In this document: positions 36,501 through 46,999 of the stretch, piece after piece
How positions within the stretch are numbered: position 1 is the stretch's first letter
How the letters are laid out: each line of letters begins with the position of its first letter
Program-made: the position numbers and the translations under genes
The notes under the pieces: model-generated
Databases searched by the model: none
Seen by the model: only the letters and a program-made list of their open reading frames with translations
Told to the model about the DNA's origin: nothing
Source: Cotesia glomerata
Taxonomy: Eukaryota; Arthropoda; Insecta; Hymenoptera; Braconidae
Length of the DNA: 64,000 nt
Assembly: GCF_020080835.1 (NCBI RefSeq)
Contig: NC_058159.1
Location: forward strand, 21,548,474-21,612,473
Reading direction: 5' to 3'

Positions 36501-36804
36501 TATTTGTAGTTGAGATCTAGCACGGCGTTTTATTCGTATGGCCCCGAAAAAGATGGCCGCCACGACAGCGTACGGTCGTGATGTTGACGTCGTTCATGGT
36601 GTAACCCGCGTCCAATTTACCATTATTATTTTATAATGTCTATCAGTTCGCATAAATAGTAATAGTGACAATTGTTTATTAATTAAATGTGTTGTGTTTT
36701 GTTGATTTTATAGCAACATTCAAGTATTTCTGTGGATTTGTTAAATTTAACGTTTAATACCAGTGAGGATTTTTAGTGAGGGTGAAGGAAAGCACGACAG
36801 TGAG
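36501..36804 (+). promoter_or_regulatory. likely promoter and non-coding first exon
   Basis: A G+C-rich patch at 36525-36610 contains many CG pairs and AAGATGGCCGCC (YY1/Pho-like, typical of transcription starts). The DNA after it ends in a strong splice donor, CAGTGAG|GTGAGTGCC, at 36804/36805, followed by a GA-rich intron start. An upstream ORF (MAPKKMAATTAYGRD..., 36539-36658) stops well before the donor, so the exon would be mostly 5' UTR. The gene it belongs to would lie to the right with a very long first intron. Direction is inferred from the donor. Confidence 0.4.
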
Positions 36805-39480
36805 GTGAGTGCCCAGAGAAAGAGAGAGAGGGAGAGAGAAAGAAAGAAAGAGTGAGAGTGTGAGTAGATGAAAATGTATACATATATATCCATTAATATG
36901 TAGATATTTATGTGTATGTACCTTTTAAAGTAATATACATAATATGTATTATGTATAAGTATAAATGTATGTAATAAGAGAGAGTTACCATAGGATATGT
37001 GGGTGTGAGAATAAAAGAGTCAAGGGTGAAGTGTGCTGGTGATGAGCATTCATGTGATTATTTTATTGTTATTATTGCTATTATTATTATAATTACTACT
37101 ATTATTATTTTCATAATTATTATTTTTATTATTACTAGTATTGCTATTATTATCTATTTTTAATTTTGATATGTTTATTTTATAAAAGTCATATAATAAT
37201 ATTTTTGTCAGGTTCGTACGGAAACGTAAGTTGATGTTTTAGTGGATTATTGTTGAGTTGACCAGATACTTTCGCCCTATCGAAAGTTCGTGTCAACGGA
37301 CGGCCATATTAATCTGGAGCTCCGCCGTCATCGGAGTTTCGGCGGTGCTAAAGAGTGAGAGAGAAAAGTCAGTTGAAAAAAATGTATATACGTGTTTAAT
37401 ATATACATATATATTATAGTTATAAAATTCAATCATATATGTTTGTTTGACAGAAATATCGGAGCGGAACAAAATGATCTCGTAAAATGAAAAATATGAA
37501 TACATATTTTTTGGAGTGTACATACAGTGCTCACAATTTAGGAGTGAAAAATAAAATGTATCGCTATGAAATGTTATAAAATGAAAACGGGAATGTGACG
37601 ACAAAACGGAGTTGACGGTGGTGGTGGCGAGAAAACCTACGTCTCTTGTTTTTCCAAACTTATTCTCGTTAATAACATTGAAAGAACTGGTTGTTTTTTT
37701 TTGATGAATATACATCCTCATTTACCGTTGTTATCTAAATTTCTGGTTAGTTTTCGTGAGTATTTGTGCTGAAAGAATTTATTTTTATACTATACATATA
37801 TATAAAGTATTTATGTGTTAGGGGTTTACGGAGTAAAGGACAAACTATAAAATTGAACAGAGGAGCATTCAGAATTGTAAAAAAGTCTTGGATGTTTCTT
37901 TATCACCTATATTTCCTGCTTAAAGCTGTCACCGTCTGTTTTATTTTCCATGTTCGCTTCTGTTGTTTTCCATTTGATTTTATTCTACGCTATTCTATTC
38001 AAAAGCATCATTTTCCGTCGGCTCTACTATTATATTGGTAGTCTTACTTTAATGGCCGTATTTTTCACCCCATCAACAACGTCATTTCCTCCCTTTCGAT
38101 ATCAAAATTTATTTTCAAAAGTATTACTCATTAATTTATTTACTATTGAGATTTAGAGTTAGAGTCACATTATTATCCATGCGAATAAAGTTATATTCAT
38201 ATAGATGCATATATGTGTATGTCTATATTCTTATATCCACAATTTGCTTGCCACAAAATTCGTTTTACTTGTATCTCGAGCCATAAAGTATTGTGGTAAT
38301 AATGAAGAAAAAAAAATACGATTTAATGGTTAATAAAAAGTACAACAATTTGAAGATATTGTAATCTTTACTGTAATATACGTACTATGTATAATATATT
38401 AATACAAATATATACATAATTAGAAAAAATGTAACATGAAAGATTTATTTCAATGTTTAATGGATGTATTTTTTATTCATAATACTGACAATATAATATT
38501 TTATTTTCTACTAGTCACGCTAGTGCAGTAAAAATTACACAATTTTCAACGGCTAACATTAATCTATCAACTTCTTGTCAAAGATTTTTTTTTTTTTCCA
38601 ATTAATCATCACAAAGTAATTTTTTTTTAATTCATTAAATTAAAAAAAAACTTTTTCTGCACTTTTGTGTTTTCAGTCTTTTCTTCACGTTTAATAATAA
38701 TAATAATAATATCATCTATAGCGATTTGATTTAAATAATAATATATCCGTAGGCATGAATAATTTAATAATAAATATTTTAAATGACAATTCTCCAAACG
38801 TTTTCAAGCAAATACTCTCATTTTTTTGCTTAATTCTCCCTCGTATTTACATTTATTATTCTCATTCAATATTTTTCATTCGCTTTCCATTTGCTCAGTC
38901 ACATTTTTCATCGGATAAGTTATTTCTTTACCATTCTGAGAAAAATTTCAACCCTTTTCCATTTTTTATCGCTTCCTTTACAAACACAACAAATAACACT
39001 GGGTAATGTTGAGAAAAAAATTTTTCATTGCATCATGTCGTGGATATTTCGTTACATATACTCTTGCTACGTACCGACTAACTCTGTGGATAAACCACAC
39101 CAAAGTCTTGTGGTTTTTCATACCATTTCAAACACCAAATAATAATGAAAGAAGTTTTTAAAATCACCAAAAACTAGAATTTTGTTCCCAAGGTAAATTT
39201 ATAAAATAAATAAAAATTTTCTGCCATCAAAAAGCGTAAGACGCATAACATATATATTATATAGCCTAGGGTTATCAACAAGCCTCGATTCAATCACCGG
39301 GATTATAATTTTCTCTTATTATTCATCTCTTTACAGATGTTTATATCTAATACATATATATTTCTAATATATACATATATATCCAAACTATTTTATCCGC
39401 TATTTGATACACGGTATGTATGATGACGATAAATATGTATATCCATAAGTATGATACATGGTATGATATATTATATATTG
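36805..39480. other. AT-rich DNA, probably intronic
   Basis: It begins with a GA-rich tract (36810-36865) and TTA/TAT microsatellites (37065-37160). A second G+C-richer patch lies at 37260-37350. A 14-nt segment (37212-37225) is bordered by a fair acceptor (TTTTTGTCAG) and a strong donor (GTAAGT), but is too short to rely on. No coding frame is credible. Confidence 0.4.
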
Positions 39481-39484
39481 CATC

Positions 39485-39485
<1 letters not shown>

Positions 39486-39552
<67 letters not shown>
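39486..39552. repeat. (TA)n microsatellite, ~67 bp
   Basis: Uninterrupted TA dinucleotide run. Reading frames through it give alternating Tyr-Ile and have no meaning. Confidence 0.95.
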
Positions 39553-39556
<4 letters not shown>

Positions 39557-40882
39557 GTAGAGTTGAAGACGTAACTTTACTATTTGTTGGTCGAGATGGA
39601 GTAGAAGTTGGATAGTTACTCTGTGCGATTACTAAGGCGACTCAGCATTATTAGACGCTACTATCAAATGAATCGAACTAGGCAAAAGCTATTGAAATAC
39701 TTTAACCAGAATTGAACGTTTTACTTTATATTTGGTGTAAAGTACTTGAGCAGTAGTCCAGCAATGTATAGAACTCAATATTGAGGATGTGTACATGTGT
39801 ACGTATAGCTGTCTGGCTCTGTACTGTGTTCATATATGTGTATCTGTCCTTACGTTACTTGACACAGCTAGCTATCATGACAACTTTTTACTGGTTCTTT
39901 CGCTCTTTTTTGTTTAAAGTTATAATAGCTTTAAATCCCTTACTCGGATATGATGTATGGACCTTCATATATGACGTATATGTACAAATATAAAGTGCTC
40001 ATGTCCTCGACCATTTTTTTTCCTTGGCTGGCATACAATGAACTGAAGAATTACGTAAGCTTGTATGAGTAGAGTACTGAGCTTTAGTTGTTACTTTCTT
40101 TAAGCTCTGATGAATCATTTTTATAAAACTTTTTATTATTAATACCCTCTTTTTTATTTATTTTATTTTATTATTATTATAATATAGTGTGTTCATTCAA
40201 CGAGTGGAATTCTTTTATACTGTTAAAGTCAACGTAACTTTTTAAAATGAAATTTTATTCAAAAGTTTTTAATTTATTATTCATCTTTGAAGTATTATTA
40301 TTAAAAAAACTAATTGAATAAGAAAATATAAAAAGCATATTAAATTAAACATTGGCTTGACATAATAATAATTATATATTTTCAAAATAAACTTGCGGAA
40401 AATTTAATTATCGTTTTAAAAACTGCCGTTTAATTATTCGTAATTCATATTTATAATTAAATAATATTTGTTATTGAATTATATTTTTTTTATTTTTAGC
40501 GCTTATTTAAACTTTTATTTGAAAGCCCGTGACTTTAGTTTTATTTTACAATTATACATTTTTTTTGTTCTCAAGAATAATTGAGTTTAAATTTTTTGAC
40601 ATATACTATGTTATAATTTAGCTCGCGTACTGATTCACGATAATTACATTTTTTCTCGTCAGACTTGGAAGCTCTACTCGGGGAAAAAAAAAATAATAAG
40701 ACGAATAAAAAAGAATAAGGAAAAGGAGGAAAAAAATCTCTTATATGCACTACTATTTTACTCTCGCTTCTATTCGTTATCAACGGCGACGGCTAGACAT
40801 TATCGGGTCTTTCTTTTTCACGCTTTTATGACTTTTTCATTTTTTGTTATTTTTTATTAATTTACATCCTCATCTCTCATTC

Positions 40883-40930
40883 TATCGATAGACAATACAG
40901 TACGAGAGCGCTAATTATAATGTATCGATA
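40883..40930. promoter_or_regulatory. two perfect TATCGATA (DRE/DREF) octamers
   Basis: TATCGATA occurs at 40883-40890 and again at 40923-40930. In flies this palindromic octamer is bound by DREF and boundary proteins (BEAF-type) and marks promoters of growth and replication genes. Two perfect copies within 48 bp, in DNA with no recognised gene, suggest a promoter or boundary. Nearby 40765-40800 is locally G+C-richer. Confidence 0.4.
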
Positions 40931-40960
40931 AAATAATATATTTCTAAAATGAAAAAACAA

Positions 40961-40964
<4 letters not shown>

Positions 40965-41000
<36 letters not shown>
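40965..41000. repeat. (AAT)n microsatellite
   Basis: About eleven uninterrupted AAT/ATA units. They account for a leucine-run frame on the minus strand. Confidence 0.9.
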
Positions 41001-41003
<3 letters not shown>

Positions 41004-41362
41004 TTATTCAATGACATTAAATCGATTTTTACTAACGATATAACAGAAACTAAGGCAATCAAGAGTGATAGATGGGAAAAATTCACAGAAAGATTGACGG
41101 TTAAACCATGTTAAATATTAAAAAAAAAAAATTACTTCCATCCATGCGCTAAGATTAATAATACTTTGAATAAAATAAATAATTTTTAGAATGCATACAT
41201 CACCCATTGAAATATTTAAGTTTGAGATAAAAATAAAACTGATTATTTAATATGCTTCAACACATTTATATTCCTTTATAGATCTTCAATATACTATTCA
41301 GCTACTCTTATTAATAATTAATATCGACCATTTAATGGTTATTCTTAGCTTATAAGCAAAAA

Positions 41363-41593
41363 CGAGGGTACTCTGACGTAACCTCGTAACTCGATTTTTG
41401 GGGGTTACGATTTATCTATATTTAATTTTTTTTCTGAAACATAATTGGCGTATATATCGATGAAAAAGTACTAAAACTTTGAAATTAGCGATAGACGTTT
41501 ACGATTTTATAATTTGATTTTCTTGAAAAAAGTTTTTTGTTTCTCCGTAAAGTAGTGTTTTTTGAGGTACGAGGTTACGTCAGAGTACCCTCG
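41363..41593. mobile_element. 231-bp MITE with 26-bp or longer inverted ends
   Basis: Ends CGAGGGTACTCTGACGTAAC and the exact complement GTTACGTCAGAGTACCCTCG; the match continues inward through CTCGTA. The AT-rich interior has no frame. The target duplication is not clear. Confidence 0.75.
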
Positions 41594-41907
41594 AAAAGCT
41601 CAAATGTGTTTAGTAAAAATTTAATCATTCCATTTTCTTAAAATTTTTATATTTTTGAACTCTTGCTTTCAAAGTCAATCCTAAAAGAGCACACAATTAT
41701 TGACATTTCCCAACTTTTTCAGCGGAACATTCATCTTTTAGTTTTTTCTTTATTTTTTTTCATATTTTTCGTACATAAATAAATTTGTATATATGATACA
41801 TTTGTACGTAATATATATGAATATATGTATATACACCCAAAGAAAAAATAACTTTTGTAAAACTAATACTGTCTTGATAAAAAAATCAAAAAAAAATATT
41901 TTCACCA

Positions 41908-41973
41908 TAAGGTAAAAGCCCCAATAGATGATCACGTACCAGTATATGATCATATATTGGGGCTTTTACCTTA
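41908..41973. repeat. 66-bp palindrome
   Basis: TAAGGTAAAAGCCCCAATA on the left is complemented by TATTGGGGCTTTTACCTTA on the right, with a short central part containing two ATGATCA-like motifs. It could be a very small fold-back element or a cruciform-forming site. Confidence 0.75.
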
Positions 41974-42083
41974 CTTAGCTTTACATTTAACTAGAAAAAC
42001 TATTTTTTTTGACAGGAAAAAGTGAAAAATGATCGTTTTAATTTGTAAAGAAAAGAAAAAGATCATTATTGATTCGGAACCTG

Positions 42084-42437
42084 CACGGAGAAAAAAATAT
42101 CGTCAGAATAAGGATACGTATCGTTATTCTGACTATACGCCGTATAGTCATTTTTTTTAGAGATATACGCTGTATAGCCAATTCAGCTATACAGCGGATC
42201 ATCAAAATGACGATCCATATCATTATTTTAGCGTTACATTTAGTTAATTTAACTATACAGATCCTCACGTTAACGAAACAGTTTTGACGAAACTACATAT
42301 ATTTACAAGAGCTATTCTCTGTATGATTTTAAGTCAAACAAATGAATCCTTAAATCAGAAATCCGGATTGTTATTTTAAGGAAACGTCATTTGAGGATAC
42401 GTTGGATAGTCATTTTAACAATATTTTTTTTTCCGTG
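42084..42437. mobile_element. 354-bp MITE with CACGGAGAAAAAAATAT ends
   Basis: CACGGAGAAAAAAATATCG at the left is matched by ATATTTTTTTTTCCGTG at the right. The interior repeats short palindromic words (ACTATACGCCGTATAGT, GCTATACAGC) and GGATACG motifs, a subterminal repeat pattern typical of non-autonomous DNA transposons. No coding capacity. Confidence 0.7.
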
Positions 42438-43199
42438 TGGTTTCTTCTATTAAGGAAATTATCTACAGTTTAATTTTTATAACTTTCAAGCTGTCAGGTC
42501 TAAAATTCTCAGAATTCAAATTTTTTACAGGATCAGCAGTCGTGAGCCAGCAAAATAAACTATACTGTCCTTCTCTCTCTTTCTTTCTTGAAGTTTAATT
42601 TAAGTGATTCAAATTTACGAGTGTTTCATACACACAAAAAAGTTTAATAATTTATCAAACAAAATCTTATTAATATCAGTTTAATAATTTTCAAGAAATA
42701 ATTTCTGAAAATATTTATTTCCTAGTTAATTTTTATAATTTTTCTCCACATTTTAATACAAAATCTTATGATTTATATCTTAAAGAAAAATATATTATTC
42801 ATGATTCTATGAGTAAACATTTTATAGTTTTTATATTTTGTCTTAACAAATGAATTATTTTCAAACAAAAATTCTCTAAAACTCCATTTGCAGAAATTTG
42901 AAAATATTATTGATGTAATTTAAAAAAAAATTTTTTTACAAGTAATTTATTTAAAACATTTAAAAAAAATCTAAAAATTATCAAATGTTTGATATATCAT
43001 CATTTCAATTTCATTTTTATCAATATTTTTTCTATTTAAAAATAAAAATTTTCCTCAATTTATCATGGGAATATTTAAAAAAAAAAAATGTGAACAAATG
43101 TTGCAATAGTCAGTTGCTGGTTTTGAAATTTTAGAGCCATATATATCAAATAACATAAACCATTATTTGGATTATTATAAATTATATAAAAAGTTATGA

Positions 43200-44060
43200 A
43201 TGTATAGCAGTGTCTGATCATCTCTCGAGCACATAGATGATGGCGTGACGCTGTATGCGACACGCAGGCAGGCAGGGCTAGTGCATATGTTCCCGGACGG
43301 CGTACACTGATGACGCCATGTGTTTCCAGCTGGTGAAGAGGGTATAGTGCAGCAGAAATGTAAGGGGAATATAGAGGAGGTTGTTGCTGGCACGGTGGGC
43401 GATAGATACAGTCAACAATGAACAGGGTTGCAGTTGTAGTTGTAGTTGTAGCATTACATATATCTACACTACACTGGCATATATATATATATATATATAT
43501 AGCGGGTAAACAAGCAGCATAGTGGGCGACTAGAACGGAATGGAATGGATAGAATAGGAAGCTGAGAGCGGAGAAGTTGGGGGCAGAGGGTAGAGGGTGG
43601 GCTCGGAAAATGGGGAGTAGAGTAGATGAGTGAGAAGAGACGTGTGGGGGTTGAAGGGCGAGCTCGACCCTGGGGATAGTACGAGTACGAATATAAGCAC
43701 GCGTGGGGATCTTTCGCGAGGAGTAAAGAGACAGCGTCAGGAAGTTTTGGGGTAAGGAGGGACGTCAAGGGACCTTGAGGGGGGTTGGGGGTTGAGGAAG
43801 CACAGGGAAGGCTACGAGGAGAAAGATAGTACGATGAGTTACCACTGGACGGAGTGAGCTTGTCAGTCGAGAATGTGAACGAGGGATGGAGCGAGACAGA
43901 ATGGGGTAAGAGTAAGAGTAAAGGAAGGGGAACAATTGGGTGGTTGGAGTTTGCGTGATTTACGGTTTCACGATTCTACGATTTACTTTTACTCTCTACT
44001 CCCACCCCTAGTCCACGTGAGTCTTAGTCTCGACCCCGGTGATTTTTAATTCATCCTGTT
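43200..44060. other. G-rich, less AT-rich stretch of unknown role
   Basis: Base composition changes sharply here. The plus strand is purine-rich, with GGGGTTGAAGG, GGTAAGGAGG and GAGGGGGGTTGGGG-like words. Open frames exist on the minus strand (rich in S, P and T) but show no domain. Good donor-like GTAAG sites occur near 43752 and 43905. It may be regulatory DNA or 5' UTR upstream of the exon candidate at 44163. Confidence 0.3.
43479..43501. repeat. short (TA)n microsatellite
   Basis: About eleven TA units inside a less AT-rich, G-rich stretch. Confidence 0.85.
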
Positions 44061-44162
44061 TATTCCTATAAATTAATGTGTATGCAGTTGTTGCAGTTGC
44101 ATTTTTATTTTGTTTTTAAAGGCAAAATTTTTTTTTTTCCGTTTTTTATTTTGTATTGTTAG

Positions 44163-44340
44163 AGAAATGTTACCGCACGGAGTTGAAAAGCCTGGTTGTC
44201 TACCACGAACACAAGAGAGCTCATTTTGAGCGGTTTACAATCTCTGGGAGTCGAGCAGATTCTGATGCTTCTTCTGGTACTGAGGGTTTAAAATTTTGCC
44301 AGCGTCAGCCGCTGAAATACCACAAGCGTATTCCACCACC
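44163..44340 (+). CDS. candidate internal coding exon of an unidentified gene
   Basis: A 178-nt segment stands out by composition from its AT-rich surroundings. It is preceded by a very strong acceptor (a 30-nt pyrimidine-rich tract ending TTAG) and followed by a donor, CCACC|GTAAAA. One frame is open throughout (58 codons, phase 2 in, phase 2 out), with KCYRTELKSLVVYHEHKRAH, FERFTISGSRADSDASSGTE and QPLKYHKRIPP. The residue mix is protein-like, unlike the F/I/Y-rich chance frames nearby. I do not recognise the family. It could be the second exon of a gene starting at 36.5 kb. Confidence 0.35.
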
Positions 44341-44475
44341 GTAAAATGTCAAGTCGAGACTCTTGGTGTCGCATTTACGCTTTTCTAGCTTATTTTTAAA
44401 TGAAATGTCTTGTCTCTCTAGTACATTTTACAATAACAGTACATATTATCTGCTGTTATATTGTGTGGGTATAGA

Positions 44476-44482
<7 letters not shown>

Positions 44483-44544
<62 letters not shown>
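44483..44544. repeat. (TA)n microsatellite
   Basis: About 62 bp of TA repeats, 140 bp downstream of the exon candidate. Confidence 0.95.
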
Positions 44545-44547
<3 letters not shown>

Positions 44548-45684
44548 TTACGTATTGGATTTTATAGGCTATATATATGATACTAAGACTCTAGGTACAC
44601 TGATGTTTATGTTTATTATATAATCTCACTTCAGCACGCAGACTTAAAGGGGACCTTACCACGTGTTTTGATATTAGGGTAACTCATGTGTCTTTTTTAT
44701 TCTATTTTCTCAACGGTATTTCTATCCTGTTATTCGCGTATCATATTTAGTATAAACCCTCCTGCGTTTTTCGGTATTTGGGTTTGCTGTTGAAAGGATA
44801 TCTTTAAATTCCAGGCACGTATTTTTTTTTTTCCTACTTTTCATTTTTTATATTTCTTTCTGCATTATTTTTATTATTGTTATTATTCTCATTAAGCAAA
44901 CGTAAATATATATTTTTATTAATATTTATTTTAGTATTGTTATTTTTAGAAAAATTATTATTATTGTATCAATAATAATGAAAAAAAAAAATAATAATAA
45001 TAGTAAAATTATTTTTTCAATTCCATTTGAAATTAAATTTGGTTCATATCTATCCTTGCGTAATATTTCTCATATATTTGCTTTATCAGATTCTTCTCGG
45101 CGCAATCATTTCTTCGGATAATATTTATTAGAATCTATGAATAAAGAAACGAAGACATAAAAGAAGTAAAATAATAAGGAATAGACAGGTACATAAATAA
45201 AAATAGTAATAGTAATTATAATAAGAAGAAGAAGAACAAGAACAAGAACAAGAAGAAAAAGAAAAAAGTAGTGTTGGAGGAATTTCAGACATTGTCTTGA
45301 TTCTTGACGTAGATCAATTCACCTCTTTGCTCGTATACAATCCACAATCCACTGAAAAACAATGAACACTTGTTTTTTAGAAATGTGTGTATGATATCAC
45401 ATGTCTTATATCGTCGGTAGCCTTGCGCTATTTTTCGCATTTACCTCCACCGCTTTCTACTCTCATGATACTCATCCTGACCGACGTTCTGTATTGTCTT
45501 TTAAAGTCCTTGATGAAATCGTACCTTTGCGAGATATTTAACGACTGCCTTGAGGGCCTTGATGTTGGACTTGTCCATTTTCAAGGGAACAGATGACATC
45601 TGGCTTTTCTGTTTTTCTTATCCTCTTCAATGACATATCTACCTACATATCTCTCAGCATTATCATTTTATTTTATTTCATATT

Positions 45685-46127
45685 AGCAGCCCACCCCGGC
45701 TTCACACGGGTATTTAACAAAAATTTCAAAATTAAAAATTATAATATAGCCTATGTCACCCGAGGATAGTGTAGCTTCCCAACAGTGAAAGAATTTGCCA
45801 AATCGGTTCAGTAGTTTCGGAGCCTATTCAATGCAAACAAATAAACAATCAAATATTTCCTCTTTATACACTGAAAAAAAAAGTTTTTTTCTACCAAGGA
45901 AATGTTTCCTTATGGTTAAAAAACTGGTATTCTTATGTTTATAATACGAAAGTTTTTTAACTATAAGAATACCGTTTTCTCACTGTCAAAAAACTAGCCT
46001 TATAATAAAACGTGGTATTTTAAGGTTAAGAATACCAGTTTTTTTATATCAAGAAAACTCGAGTAAAAAATTTAGTATTCTAGGTGGAAAAAAATTTTTT
46101 TTTTCAGTGTAATATTAGTATAGATTA
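45685..46127 (+). mobile_element. dispersed repeat interrupted by a MITE
   Basis: The left part starts near CCACCCCGGCTTCACACGGG and includes AAATCGGTTCAGTAGTTTCG and a CAAACAAATAAACAA-type tail. After the inserted MITE it resumes with TAATATTAGTATAGAT. This sequence type is widespread in insects as ends of interspersed repeats. The class (Helitron or LINE tail) is not certain. Confidence 0.55.
45869..46109. mobile_element. 241-bp MITE with CACTGAAAAAAA ends and TA duplication
   Basis: Ends CACTGAAAAAAAAAG and its complement, ending TTTTTTTTCAGTG. The flanking TA is duplicated (45867-45868 and 46110-46111), as in Tc1/mariner-type insertions. The interior repeats AAGAATACCAGTTTTTT / AAAAAACTGGTATTC in inverted order. 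It sits inside the older repeat at 45685-46127. Its ends are related to, but distinct from, those of the CACTGATAAAA family. Confidence 0.8.
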
Positions 46128-46929
46128 TGTAAAATTATATTGTACATAAAATATGATATTGAAATAAAAAATTTATTTTTTTTTAGTCCGATTCTGCATT
46201 TCTAATATTCAACTGAAAATTAAAACCAATTGGAATTTTATTATTTTCATTCCCTCATTCGTTGGTTTTTTATCGTATCAGATATCGATTTCGGTCTTGA
46301 ATTTCGCTCACTGACAGTACCATGTAACTTTTAGCTGTCGACGTCGCATTGATACGTATATTTATATACAAATAACTACCAGATAACTGATGGAATTTAA
46401 TAATTGAAATATATAATTTCTAAAGGTTACAATACGGTGCAAAAAAATAATCAGAAAATTCAAACAGATTTCATTGTTATTTTTTTCCATTTTTTATTTT
46501 TACTATCACTGATATATTTTTATTTCCAATGTCAAAAATATTATTCATCGATATATTTTCTGATATTTATAACTTTTTTCGACAAATTTTGTCCTGAAGA
46601 GTACGTACCTATAACAAAAAATGAAAATATATTACCATAAAATAAAATAACTTTGTTGGATTGCATCGATATTTCTTCTAAGTTATTTATCTTCTTTAAA
46701 CCTTGATAAATATTTTTCCAATAGATCTTTAATCTACATATATATTGCTTGCTTCGTTTCCTCAAAGACGTCACGGTTAAATGAACGTGTACCCTACAGA
46801 AGTAATGTAGTTTTAAAATGATATTACATTATGCTATTATTCCTTGCTTATTTTTTTTATCATTTTCAATGTATATGTATGTAGTAATGTATATAATACA
46901 TTTGGTTATATTTATTATGATTATAATAA

Positions 46930-46930
46930 C

Positions 46931-46963
<33 letters not shown>

Positions 46964-46987
46964 TATTATTATTATTATTATTATTAT
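46930..46987. repeat. (AAT)n / (ATT)n compound microsatellite
   Basis: AAT units switch to ATT units midway, giving a self-complementary tract. It generates poly-N and poly-I open frames on both strands, which are artefacts. Confidence 0.95.
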
Positions 46988-46999
46988 ATTACTATACGG

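Noticed and set aside
37293..37721. 142-codon minus-strand frame
   Set aside because: The composition (F, S, Y, H, T) and lack of motifs fit chance; a G+C-rich patch at one end makes it look better than it is.
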